From the NCBI GenBank assembly GCA_964475955.1, contig CAYYZY010000022.1, forward strand, positions 1-59,844: a stretch of 59,844 nt of DNA, written 5' to 3'. How positions within the stretch are numbered: position 1 is the first letter of the stretch; the number at the start of each line of letters is the position of its first letter. A program made the translations under genes and the position numbers. The DNA is from DATKZH01 sp964475955 (GTDB lineage Bacteria; Planctomycetota; Planctomycetia; Pirellulales; Thermoguttaceae). Below are positions 17,466-25,975 of this stretch, piece by piece. The notes under the pieces were generated by a model. It was not told the origin of the DNA and ran no database searches. It worked only from the letters and a program-made list of their open reading frames with translations.

Positions 17466-19768
17466 ACCGTTCCGTGCAAATTACGAGCGTCGTCCCCAAG
17501 GCGCCGGAGCCCGTGCCGGTGCCGGCGCCGGCCGTGCGCTCCACGCTGGCGGCCCTGCGGCGGCGGATCCGGCGGTACGTCTGGATCGAGGGGCACTTCG
17601 CGGCGGTCGTGTGCCTGGGCATCGCGTTCTGGCTCAGCCTCGGGATCGACCGGCTGCTGGAGCCGCCCGTGGCGGTCCGCGCCGCGATGCTCGGCGTCGC
17701 CGGAGCGGCCCTGGCGTGGGTCTTCTTCCGGCGGGTGCTTCGCCGAATGTTTGCGCGCCTCACTGACCGGCAGATGGCGATGCTGCTGGAGCGCCGCTTC
17801 CCCCAGTTCGACGAGAGCCTGCTCACCGCCGTGGAGCTGGCCGACCGCGAGGCCGAGCTCGCCCCGCATACGCGGCACATGCTGGCCGAAACGAGCCGCC
17901 TGGCCGCCGCGTCGATCGGCGACGTGCGCCTCGGCCGGGTGTTCAACCCGTCCCCGCTGCGGCGGAGCGGGCTGGCCGCCGTCGCGTTGGGCGCGAGCGT
18001 GTGCGCCTTCGGGTGGCTGGCGCCCGAGGCGATGGGTATCTGGACCCAGCGGAGCCTGCTGCTGGAGGACCGGCTCTGGCCGCGCAAGACGCGCCTGGTG
18101 GTCGAGGGCTTCGAGGGCGGCGCGACCAAGGTCGCCCGGGGCGACGACCTGGAGGTGATCGCCAAGGCCGATCTGAGCAAGCCGCTCGTGCCCAAGGTGG
18201 TCGAAGTCCGCTACCGCACCGACGGCGGGGCCCGGCTGCGCGGCGCGATGAGCCGCGAGGGGGCGGCCGACCCGGCTCGCGACCGCTTCCAGGAGTACGC
18301 CTACACGTTCCGCGGCATCCTCAACCCCATCCGGTTCGACCTGGTCGGCGGCGACGACGCCGTGCGCGACCTCCGCATCGAGGTGGTCCCCAGCCCCGCG
18401 ATCGTGGAGATGGCCGTCGACTGCCAATACCCCGAGTATATGGATCGCCCCCAGCGCACGCTGCCCGTGGCAGCCGTAATGCCGATCGCTCTCGGCACTC
18501 GGATCACGGTGCGTGCGACCGCCAACAAGGACCTCGTCGAGGTGGAGGTCGACGACGGCGCGTCGGTCGCCGCGATCCGGGAGGGGAGCGACGGCGCGGT
18601 CGCTTCGCCGGGCGGCGCCGCCTTCCGCAGCTTCGCGTGGAGCCTGCCGCCGCTGGCCGACGACACGGCGCTGCGGTTCACGCTCTCCGATACCGACGGC
18701 ATCGAGAGCCGCCGGCCGGTGCGGCTTGCGCTGGCCGCGGTCGCCGACGAACCGCCGCAGCTTGCGGTCGAGCTCCGCGGCATCGGCTCGGCGATCGCCC
18801 CCCAGGCCCGGCTCCCGGCGACCGGTCGGATCGGCGACGACCACGGGCTGGCGCGCGTCTGGTTCGAGCACGCGGTCGACGAGGGCCGGCCACAGTCGAC
18901 GCCGATCGACTCCCCGGCGGGGAACGTCACCGATTTCGAGCTCGACCAGCCCCTGGAGGTCCGCGACATGCGACTCACCCCGGGGCAGAAGCTCCTGGTG
19001 TGCGTCAAGGCGGCCGACCGGTGCGACCTGACCGGCAAGCCGAACGTGGGCGCCAGCCGCCGGTGGCTCCTCGACGTGGTCACGCCCGAGCAGTTGCGCA
19101 CCATGCTCCAGGCCCGCGAGCTGATGCTCCGGCAACGCTTCGAGCGCATCATCCAGGAAGTGACCGAAACGCGCGACTCGCTGCGCGGCATGGAGCTGGA
19201 CGCGCCGGACGCCGACGGCGCCGATGCGCACGGCGAAGCCGCGGAAGACCCCGAGGCTGACGCGGACGACCCCTCCAACGCGGACGAACCCCTCAGCCCG
19301 GAGCGAATCCTCGCCCGGCGCACCCTGCGTGTCCAACGGGCGACGCAGAACAGCCGCAAGAACGCGCACGAAACGCGGGGGGTGGCCGAGTCGTTCGCCG
19401 ACATTCGGGCGGAGCTGATCAACAACCGCATCGACACGGCGGAGTTGAACGCCCGCCTCCAGGGCGGCATCGCCGAACCGCTGCACGCCGTGGCCGACGC
19501 GATGTTCCCCGAGCTGGAGCGGCGCCTCGACCGGCTCGAAGCCAGCCTCGGCGACGACCGGGCCGCCGGGCCCCACCGGGCGGCCGCCGCCGAGCAGGTC
19601 GACGCGATCCTCGCCGCGATGCAGGAAGTGCTCGACCGGATGCTCGAACTGGAGGACTTCAACAAGGCCATCGAGCTGCTTCGCCAGATCATCCACGCCC
19701 AAGAGCGCCTCGGCCAGGAAATCGAGGAGCAGCACAAGGGGCGGCTCCGCGACCTGCTGGAGGAGTGA
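17462..19768 (+). CDS. Membrane protein with long helical C-terminus
   Basis: This 768-residue protein has two N-terminal membrane helices (about 43-63 and 72-90), a third near 165-182, then an extracytoplasmic beta-rich region and an acidic, helical C-terminus from about 540 on (LMLRQRFERIIQEVTETRD; later LDRLEASLGDD and repeated coiled-coil stretches). Layout and position match the large DUF4175-like proteins that travel with BatA/VWA genes in planctomycetes, but I cannot name the domain with certainty. The ATG at 17462 overlaps the upstream TGA. The stop overlaps the next ribosome site region. Its role is probably structural, in the membrane complex formed by this operon. Confidence 0.85.
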   Translation: MNRSVQITSVVPKAPEPVPVPAPAVRSTLAALRRRIRRYVWIEGHFAAVVCLGIAFWLSLGIDRLLEPPVAVRAAMLGVAGAALAWVFFRRVLRRMFARLTDRQMAMLLERRFPQFDESLLTAVELADREAELAPHTRHMLAETSRLAAASIGDVRLGRVFNPSPLRRSGLAAVALGASVCAFGWLAPEAMGIWTQRSLLLEDRLWPRKTRLVVEGFEGGATKVARGDDLEVIAKADLSKPLVPKVVEVRYRTDGGARLRGAMSREGAADPARDRFQEYAYTFRGILNPIRFDLVGGDDAVRDLRIEVVPSPAIVEMAVDCQYPEYMDRPQRTLPVAAVMPIALGTRITVRATANKDLVEVEVDDGASVAAIREGSDGAVASPGGAAFRSFAWSLPPLADDTALRFTLSDTDGIESRRPVRLALAAVADEPPQLAVELRGIGSAIAPQARLPATGRIGDDHGLARVWFEHAVDEGRPQSTPIDSPAGNVTDFELDQPLEVRDMRLTPGQKLLVCVKAADRCDLTGKPNVGASRRWLLDVVTPEQLRTMLQARELMLRQRFERIIQEVTETRDSLRGMELDAPDADGADAHGEAAEDPEADADDPSNADEPLSPERILARRTLRVQRATQNSRKNAHETRGVAESFADIRAELINNRIDTAELNARLQGGIAEPLHAVADAMFPELERRLDRLEASLGDDRAAGPHRAAAAEQVDAILAAMQEVLDRMLELEDFNKAIELLRQIIHAQERLGQEIEEQHKGRLRDLLEE

Positions 19769-19770
19769 CC

Positions 19771-21579
19771 ATGCCCCCAAACCGCTCAACACCCCAAACG
19801 CCGCGTGCCGTGCGCCTCCCAGGGATCCGCACCCACCCCCTCTCGATCCTGGTACTGTTCTGCTTGCTGTCGGTCCTGCCGAGCCGCGTCGTCGGCGCGG
19901 AAGCCGAGAAGCCCAGCCCGGCCGACGGGACCGCCGCGGCGCCGGTCGACAAGCCCGAGCAGATCCCGCCGGCGGAGAAGCTCCGGGCCGAGCAGCAGCG
20001 GATCGCCGAGGATTTCCAGCACCTCCAGGACCTGCTGCTTCGCATGGCCGAGCTGAGCGAGCTGGCCGATCCGCGTCGGGCGGCCCTGCTGAAGAAGGCC
20101 GTCCACGAGAGCGAGCGGCGCCTGATCGGCGTGCAGTTCGAGTCGCTCGTCGAGCTGCTGGAGAAGGCACAGCTCTCCCGGGCGATGGAGAACCGCGACG
20201 GGCTGGAAAAGGACCTCCAGGCCCTCTTGGACCTGCTGTTGAGCGAGAACCGGGCCAAGCGGGTCGCCTCGGAGAAGACGCGGGTCCGGGCCTTCCTCAA
20301 GCGTCTCAACCAGATCATCAACGGGCAGAAGGACGTGCAGGCCCGAACCGCCGGCCGCGGGCTGCCCGGCCCCCTGGCCGACCAACAGCAGGGCCTGGCC
20401 GACAAGACGGCCGACCTGGCCGACGACGTCCGCCGCACCGAAACGCCGAAGGCCGCCCCGTCTGCCGACGCGCCCTCCGCCGACGCTCCGCCCGGCCCCG
20501 ACAAAAGCCCTCCCTCGAAGCCCGGGGCACAAGGTGAGAAAAGCCCGTCGGCACAGAAGGGTCAGGGCGAAAGGTCCGGGGGTACGAAAGATCCCAGGCA
20601 GGAGAAGCCGTCCGAGGGGAGTCCGGGGCAAAGCCCGGGCGAAAGCCAACCTCGAGACCCGGCCGGCGGCCAGGGCCCGAAGCAAGAGCAGGGCACGCCG
20701 CCGTCCGGTCGACCGGACGGGCCGAAGGAGCCGGCCCAGCCGCCGCGCCCCGGCCGGGGCCGGGCGCAACAAGAGGACCAAAACCCCGCCCGGCCGCGCA
20801 TCGAAGCCGCCGAGGCCCGGATGCGCGAGGCGGAGGCGAAGCTCCGAGAGGCCGAGCGGGAGGGGGCCGTCGAGAAGCAAGAGGAGGCCATCCGGCAGCT
20901 CGAAGAGGCCAAGGCCGAGCTGGAACGGATCCTTCGCCAACTCCGCGAGGAGGAGATCGAGCGGATGCTCACCCTGCTCGACGCCCGGTTCCGCAAGATG
21001 CTCCAGCTCCAGCGCGAAGTGCACGAGGGGACGGTGCGGCTCGACGAGGTTCCCGCAGCCGAGCGATCGTCGAACGACCGGATCGAGGCCCGCCGCCTCG
21101 CCCGACGCGAAGATCAGATCATCGTCGAGGCCGACAGGGCGTTGACCCTCCTGCGCGACGACGGCTCGGCCGTGGCGTTTCCCGAGGCGCTCGGCCAAAT
21201 CCGCGAGGACATGGAGCAGGTGGCCGGGCTTCTCGACCGGGCCGAGGTGGGCCCGATCACCCAGACGATCGAGGAGGAGATCATCACCGCGCTGGAGGAG
21301 ATGCTCGAATCGGTCCAACGGGCGCAGAAGGAGGCCGACCGGCGGCGATCGCTGCCCATGCCGGCGGGCCCGCCCCGGGATCCGCCATTGGTCGATCGGC
21401 TGGCCGAGATTAAGATGATTCGAGCCATGCAGTTGCGTGTGAACCGGCGCACCGAGCGTTACCGGAAGCTGATCGAAGGCGAGCAGGCCGATCTCATCGA
21501 GGCCCTGGCCCGGCTCGCCGAGCAACAGGCGAGAATCCATCGCATCACGCGGGATTTGGAGATGGGGGAGAACCGATGA
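19771..21579 (+). CDS. Secreted coiled-coil protein with Pro/Gly/Ser-rich linker
   Basis: This 602-residue protein has a signal peptide (hydrophobic core about 25-40, cleavage near VVGA). A first helical part spans about 58-190. A low-complexity region (about 200-335) is rich in Pro, Gly, Ser, Lys and Gln. A second coiled coil (about 340-400, with RMREAEAKLREAEREG and QEEAIRQLEEAKAELE) and a helical end follow. I chose the ATG at 19771, because GGAGG lies about 7 bases upstream; a GTG at 19765 overlapping the previous stop is the alternative. Its own TGA overlaps the next ATG. I recognise no enzyme motif. It may be a periplasmic scaffold. Confidence 0.85.
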   Translation: MPPNRSTPQTPRAVRLPGIRTHPLSILVLFCLLSVLPSRVVGAEAEKPSPADGTAAAPVDKPEQIPPAEKLRAEQQRIAEDFQHLQDLLLRMAELSELADPRRAALLKKAVHESERRLIGVQFESLVELLEKAQLSRAMENRDGLEKDLQALLDLLLSENRAKRVASEKTRVRAFLKRLNQIINGQKDVQARTAGRGLPGPLADQQQGLADKTADLADDVRRTETPKAAPSADAPSADAPPGPDKSPPSKPGAQGEKSPSAQKGQGERSGGTKDPRQEKPSEGSPGQSPGESQPRDPAGGQGPKQEQGTPPSGRPDGPKEPAQPPRPGRGRAQQEDQNPARPRIEAAEARMREAEAKLREAEREGAVEKQEEAIRQLEEAKAELERILRQLREEEIERMLTLLDARFRKMLQLQREVHEGTVRLDEVPAAERSSNDRIEARRLARREDQIIVEADRALTLLRDDGSAVAFPEALGQIREDMEQVAGLLDRAEVGPITQTIEEEIITALEEMLESVQRAQKEADRRRSLPMPAGPPRDPPLVDRLAEIKMIRAMQLRVNRRTERYRKLIEGEQADLIEALARLAEQQARIHRITRDLEMGENR

Positions 21580-22628
21580 ACCGGCGCCTCGCCACGCGGA
21601 TCGTGGGGCTTTCGCTCGCCGTGCTGGCGTGCGCGGCTGCACCCGGTGCGCCGGTCGAGCCGCCCGATGTCGCGTCGTCCCCGGCCCCTTGGGAGCCGGC
21701 CGACCCGGCGGCGATCCGGACCAGGCTGTTCGCGTGGCTCGAGGAGTCGGGCGTCGACGAAGCGGCCCGCGCCGAGGCCGCCGCGCGCTGGCCGGCCGAC
21801 GGGGGCCCGTCGACCGGCCCCGAGCTGTTGGCCCGGCTGGTCGAGACGGCCGCGCTGGCCGCCGGCGACGCGCGCCGGCTGGTCGCGCTCTCGTCGAAGC
21901 CGCCGGCCGCGCCCGGGGGCCCGACCGAGCCCTGGTCGGTCGACGCGAAGACCCCGCCCTGGCTGGCAGATAACCTCCGCCTGTGGTACGGCCGGTGGCT
22001 CGCCCAGCAGTCGTTGTTCGACGAGGCGGCCGGGCAGCTTGCCGACCTGGAGCCGGTCGCCGTGGTCGATCCGGCCACGCTGCTGTTCTATCAGGCCGTG
22101 GTCGGCCAGCAGCTTCTCGACACCGAGGCCGCCACCCGCGCCCTCGATCGCTTGCTGGCCGGCGCCGACCGAAGCCCCCGGCGCTACGCCGCCGTGGCCC
22201 GGCTGATGCAGGCCGACCTCGAGGGCCTCGAGCCCGACTCGCTCGACCACATCGCCCGGCGCATGGACGATGTCCGGCGGCGGCTCAACCTGGGGCGCGC
22301 CGGCCCGAAGGTCCGCAAGATCGAGGACGGCGTGATCGAGTCGCTCGACAAGATGATCGAGAAGCTCGAACAACAGCAGCAACAGGCCAGCAGCATGTCG
22401 AGCGGCAACATGCAGCCCTCGAAGCCTGCCGAGGAGAGTCGCATCGCCCCGGGCAAGGGCCGCGGGGAAGTGACCAAGCGCGACGTCGGCAGCGGGAGCG
22501 GCTGGGGCGATCTCCCGCCCAAGCAGCGCGAGGAGGCCCTCCAGCAGATCGGCCGCGAGTTCCCCGCCCACTACCGCGACGCCATCGAGCAGTACTTCCG
22601 CAAACTGGCAGGCGAAGGAGAACCGTAG
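21576..22628 (+). CDS. Secreted helical protein of the VWA operon
   Basis: This 350-residue protein has a signal peptide (about 1-24) and a mostly helical, Ala-rich body resembling tetratricopeptide-like repeats (LWYGRWLAQQSLFDEAAGQLADL, of which the key residues are Trp, Tyr and Leu around 130-155). A Gln/Ser-rich stretch at about 265-280 comes before the conserved-looking end GWGDLPPKQREEALQ and FPAHYRDAIEQYFRKLA. This last segment is typical of planctomycete proteins coded beside VWA genes. ATG overlaps the previous stop. I recognise no function. It may dock to the membrane VWA proteins. Confidence 0.85.
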   Translation: MNRRLATRIVGLSLAVLACAAAPGAPVEPPDVASSPAPWEPADPAAIRTRLFAWLEESGVDEAARAEAAARWPADGGPSTGPELLARLVETAALAAGDARRLVALSSKPPAAPGGPTEPWSVDAKTPPWLADNLRLWYGRWLAQQSLFDEAAGQLADLEPVAVVDPATLLFYQAVVGQQLLDTEAATRALDRLLAGADRSPRRYAAVARLMQADLEGLEPDSLDHIARRMDDVRRRLNLGRAGPKVRKIEDGVIESLDKMIEKLEQQQQQASSMSSGNMQPSKPAEESRIAPGKGRGEVTKRDVGSGSGWGDLPPKQREEALQQIGREFPAHYRDAIEQYFRKLAGEGEP

Positions 22629-22643
22629 AACCGTAGAAAGCGC

Positions 22644-22668
22644 GTGGGTCTCGTACCTCGACCCACCC
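22644..22668. repeat. Dispersed repeat D (copy 1)
   Basis: A 25-base imperfect palindrome (GTGGGTCTCGTACCTCGACC and on to CACCC) lies between two genes of the operon. Its reverse complement recurs at 25904-25928 with one mismatch. Confidence 0.85.
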
Positions 22669-22706
22669 TACGGAAAACCCTAGATCACAGAATCGCAGGA
22701 ATACTC

Positions 22707-23894
22707 ATGTGGAGTCTGTTGCTCTTGACCCTTGCGGCCGCGGCGCCGCCCGGGTTCGAGGTCGAGAAACTGGGGGGCGGCCGGCTGGTCGGGCCGATCG
22801 TCGCGCTGGACGCCGATTCCCTCACGGTCCGAACGGGCGACGGCCCCGTTGCTCTCGACGCCCAGGATGTCGCCCGGCTCTCGCGAGTCGAGACCGCCGG
22901 CCAGGCGCCGCCGTCGGACGTTTCGGTGGAACTGATCGACGGCTCGCGGCTCGCCGCCACCGACTACACCATAGGCGGCCGAACGGCGCAAATCACCGCG
23001 CCCGGCGGCGACGTGACCGAGCTGGCGCCCGGCGACGTCGCCGCCGTGCAGTTCCAGCCGGCGACCGAGCAGTCCGCCGCCGAATGGACGCGGATCCTCG
23101 ATTCCGCACGGCAGTCCGACCTGCTCGTCGTGCGCAAGGGCCCGTCGCTCGACTACCATCGCGGGGCCCTGGGCGAGGTGACCTCCAGCGTCGTCGAGTT
23201 CCATCTCGACGGCGAGCGGCTCCCGGTCCCGCGCACCAAGGTGTTCGGGCTGATCTACTACCGGTCGGCGGGCCGCGATCTGCCCGAAGCCGCGTGTTGG
23301 CTCACCGAGGCCGACGGCTCCCGCTGGGCCGTCCGGTCGATTCGCCTGGAAGACGACCTGCTGCGGTGGACCACGCCGCTGGGAATCGAGGTGTCCAGGG
23401 CGCCCGCCGACGTGGCCCGCCTCGACTTCTCGCAGGGAAAGATCGTCTACCTGAGCGACCTGGAGCCGGAGTCGAGCGAGTGGACGCCCTATTTCGGCCC
23501 GGCCCGGGAATTGCCGGTACTCAACGAATTCTTCCGCCCGCGCGAGGACCGCGGGCTCGACCTGGGCCCGTTGCGCATCGACGGGGTCGAATACGCGAAG
23601 GGACTGGCGCTGCACAGCCGGACGCGCCTGGTGTATCGGCTGCCCGGCCGCTTCCGCCGATTCCAGGCCGTGGCGGGGATCCACGACCGGGTGCGTCCGC
23701 AGGGGAACGTCCGCTTGGTCATCCGCGGCGACGACCGGGTGCTCTGGGAGGGAAGCGTCGCGGGTACGGAGGGGGGCCAGGAGATCGACGTCGACCTGGG
23801 CGGCGTGCGGCGCCTCGAAATCCTGGCCGACTACGGCGACGCCCTCGACGTCGGCGACCACCTCGACCTCGGCAAGGCGAGAATCATCAAATGA
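22707..23894 (+). CDS. Secreted NPCBM-domain protein
   Basis: This 395-residue protein starts with a short signal-like segment (MWSLLLLTLAAAAP). The N-terminal half has two SH3- or Hfq-like strands blocks (GRLVGPIVALDADSLTVRT and similar). The C-terminal part, about 265-395, is a NPCBM/NEW2 galactose-binding-like domain, recognisable by GPLRIDGVEYAKGLALHS, YRLPGRFRRFQAVAGI and the final LEILADYGD. Such domains bind glycans on enzymes, but no catalytic domain is attached here. I chose the ATG at 22707, since the open frame upstream to 22644 only translates repeat D. Its TGA overlaps the next ATG. It may tether the operon's products to surface polysaccharide; that is inference. Confidence 0.88.
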   Translation: MWSLLLLTLAAAAPPGFEVEKLGGGRLVGPIVALDADSLTVRTGDGPVALDAQDVARLSRVETAGQAPPSDVSVELIDGSRLAATDYTIGGRTAQITAPGGDVTELAPGDVAAVQFQPATEQSAAEWTRILDSARQSDLLVVRKGPSLDYHRGALGEVTSSVVEFHLDGERLPVPRTKVFGLIYYRSAGRDLPEAACWLTEADGSRWAVRSIRLEDDLLRWTTPLGIEVSRAPADVARLDFSQGKIVYLSDLEPESSEWTPYFGPARELPVLNEFFRPREDRGLDLGPLRIDGVEYAKGLALHSRTRLVYRLPGRFRRFQAVAGIHDRVRPQGNVRLVIRGDDRVLWEGSVAGTEGGQEIDVDLGGVRRLEILADYGDALDVGDHLDLGKARIIK

Positions 23895-25855
23895 TCCGAC
23901 CGCGCACCCTTCTCGCCGCCCTGGCGTTTGCCGGCCTCCTCGCCGCGAGGTGGTCCGCCGAGACCTCATGCGCCTGCGCGGCCGAAGCGCCGGCGATCGG
24001 GGAGTCGGTCGCGAAGCCCCGTCACGGGGCGAACAACGGCGCCCTCCAGGCCGTGCTCGAGGCCGAGGCCGAGCGGGTCGCGGTGATCGAGCGGGCGAAA
24101 GCCCCGGTGCTGGCCGTCTTTTCGCCGAGCGGCGCGGGGGGCGGTTCCGGCGTGGTCATCTCGCCCGACGGGTACGCGCTGACCAACTTCCACGTCGTCA
24201 AGCCGTGCGGCCACGCCTTGAAGTGCGGCATGCCCGACGGCCGGCTCTACGACGCCGTGATCGTCGGCGTCGACCCGACCGGCGACGTCGCCCTCGTCAA
24301 GCTCTTCGGCCGCGACGACTTCCCCCACGCCCCCCTGGCCGACAGCGACCGCGTGCGCCCGGGCGACTGGGTTTTCGCCATGGGCAATCCCTTCATGCTG
24401 GCCACCGACTTCCAGCCCACGGTCACCTACGGCATCCTCTCCGGGGTGCACCGGTACCAATACCCCTCCGGCACGATCCTGGAATACACCGACTGCCTCC
24501 AGACCGACGCCTCGATCAACCCGGGCAACTCCGGCGGACCGCTGTTCGACGCCTCGGGCCGGCTCCTCGGCGTCAACGGCCGGGCCTCCTTCGACAAACG
24601 GGGCCGGGTGAACGTGGGCGCGGCCTACGCCATCTCGATCAATCAGGTCGTCAACTTCCTCGGCCACCTCAAGAGCGGGCGGATCGTCGACCACGCCACG
24701 CTGGACGCAACCGTCGCCCGGGACGAAGACGGCCGCGTCGTGGTCACCAACATCCTGGAAACCTCCGACGCCTACCGCCGCGGCCTCCGCTACGACGACG
24801 AGATCGTGGCCTTCGGCGGACGCCCCATCGCCACCCCCAACGCCTTCAAGAACGTGCTGGGCATCTTCCCCAAGGGGTGGCGCGTGCCGCTGAGCTTCCG
24901 CCGCGAGGGGCGCCGGTTCGACGTGGCCGTTCGCCTCTCGGGCGTCCACGCCGAGGCCGAGCTGCTGGAAAAGGCCACGGGCCGCAGCGTGAAGCTCCCC
25001 ATGCCGGTCCCCCGGCCGGGCGACGGCCCCGCGCCCGATCACGAACCCGATCCCGGCGGCCCCCACGACGGCCCCATCCCGCGCCCCGGCCGCCCGATCC
25101 GGTTGGCCAGGCCCCTCGCGGAAGAGCCGGTTCCCGAGGTCGTACAGAAGCACTACGAGGCCGGTCGCGGGTACGCCAACTACTACTTCAACGAGCAAAA
25201 CCGCGACCGGGTGTGGAAGGCGTGGACCGCCCTGGGCGAGTTCGCGTCGCGCAAGAGAACGTGGACGATCGTCGGGCCGCTTCCCGGCGGCGGCGACGAG
25301 TTTGCGTTGCGCATCACCGGGTCGGGGGCTTCGCTCGAGTTGCCGGGAGTGCGGCACACCTGGTCGTCCGAGGAGGAAATCGGCTCGCCGCCCGCCCCGC
25401 CGGGAAGCGGCGGCCTGCTCGTGGCGCTCTACCTCTGGCGTCGGCTGGCCGTGGAGGGGCCCGGCAACTTCGGCCAGGTCGACTACCTAGGCACGGTCCC
25501 GCTGATGACGGCCGAAGATGGGAACGGTGAGGCCGACGGCCCGCCGCGCGGCGAAGACGGCCCGGCCAGCGAGCTTCTCCCGCGTTTGCCCTGGGCCGGC
25601 CGACTGGTCGACGTGCTGGTCGGGCTCCACGCGGGCGTCGAGTGCCGCTTCCTCTTCGACCCGGCCGACGGCCACCTGAGGGCGATCGAGATGTTCCCCG
25701 AAGAGCACGTCGACCCCTGCGAGATCTTCTTCCGCGACTACCGCCAGGTCGACGGCCGCCGTCTCCCCGGCCGCTTGGAGATCCGCCACGGCGACCAGCC
25801 CTACGCCACCCTCACCCTCGAACGTTTCGAACTCGAACCAGCCCCCGCACCGTAA
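23891..25855 (+). CDS. HtrA-like serine protease with PDZ and C-terminal extension
   Basis: This 654-residue exported S1C protease has a signal peptide (about 1-35). The triad is complete: His101 in TNFHVV, Asp132 in GDVALVKL and Ser214 in NPGNSGGPL. A PDZ domain spans about 270-355 (RGLRYDDEIVAFGGRPI). A Pro-rich linker (about 375-410) leads to a C-terminal region of about 240 residues that I do not recognise. DegP-like proteins usually have about 450-500 residues and two PDZ domains, so the extension is unusual. The ATG overlaps the stop of the NPCBM gene. It is the only HtrA in this cluster with a full triad, and it is followed by a peptidase and two catalytically dead relatives. Confidence 0.93.
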   Translation: MIRPRTLLAALAFAGLLAARWSAETSCACAAEAPAIGESVAKPRHGANNGALQAVLEAEAERVAVIERAKAPVLAVFSPSGAGGGSGVVISPDGYALTNFHVVKPCGHALKCGMPDGRLYDAVIVGVDPTGDVALVKLFGRDDFPHAPLADSDRVRPGDWVFAMGNPFMLATDFQPTVTYGILSGVHRYQYPSGTILEYTDCLQTDASINPGNSGGPLFDASGRLLGVNGRASFDKRGRVNVGAAYAISINQVVNFLGHLKSGRIVDHATLDATVARDEDGRVVVTNILETSDAYRRGLRYDDEIVAFGGRPIATPNAFKNVLGIFPKGWRVPLSFRREGRRFDVAVRLSGVHAEAELLEKATGRSVKLPMPVPRPGDGPAPDHEPDPGGPHDGPIPRPGRPIRLARPLAEEPVPEVVQKHYEAGRGYANYYFNEQNRDRVWKAWTALGEFASRKRTWTIVGPLPGGGDEFALRITGSGASLELPGVRHTWSSEEEIGSPPAPPGSGGLLVALYLWRRLAVEGPGNFGQVDYLGTVPLMTAEDGNGEADGPPRGEDGPASELLPRLPWAGRLVDVLVGLHAGVECRFLFDPADGHLRAIEMFPEEHVDPCEIFFRDYRQVDGRRLPGRLEIRHGDQPYATLTLERFELEPAPAP

Positions 25856-25903
25856 CCCAACAGGTCGGGTGGAATCGGCGCCCGCACCGCACCCCAGGCC
25901 GTT

Positions 25904-25928
25904 GGGTGGGTCGAGGCACGAGACCCAC
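25904..25928. repeat. Dispersed repeat D (copy 2, inverted)
   Basis: Reverse complement of 22644-22668 with one mismatch (GGGTGGGTCGAGGCACGAGA, then CCCAC). It lies between the HtrA gene and the M49 peptidase gene. The two copies bracket the protease gene. Confidence 0.85.
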
Positions 25929-25975
25929 GCATCTTTGGTCAGAAAATGCCCGTTTGTGAGAAAGGAGCACGACGA

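Noticed and set aside
17168..20170. 1000-residue open frame on the minus strand
   Set aside because: Shadow of the plus-strand membrane and coiled-coil genes, which have overlapping starts and stops and recognisable helices.
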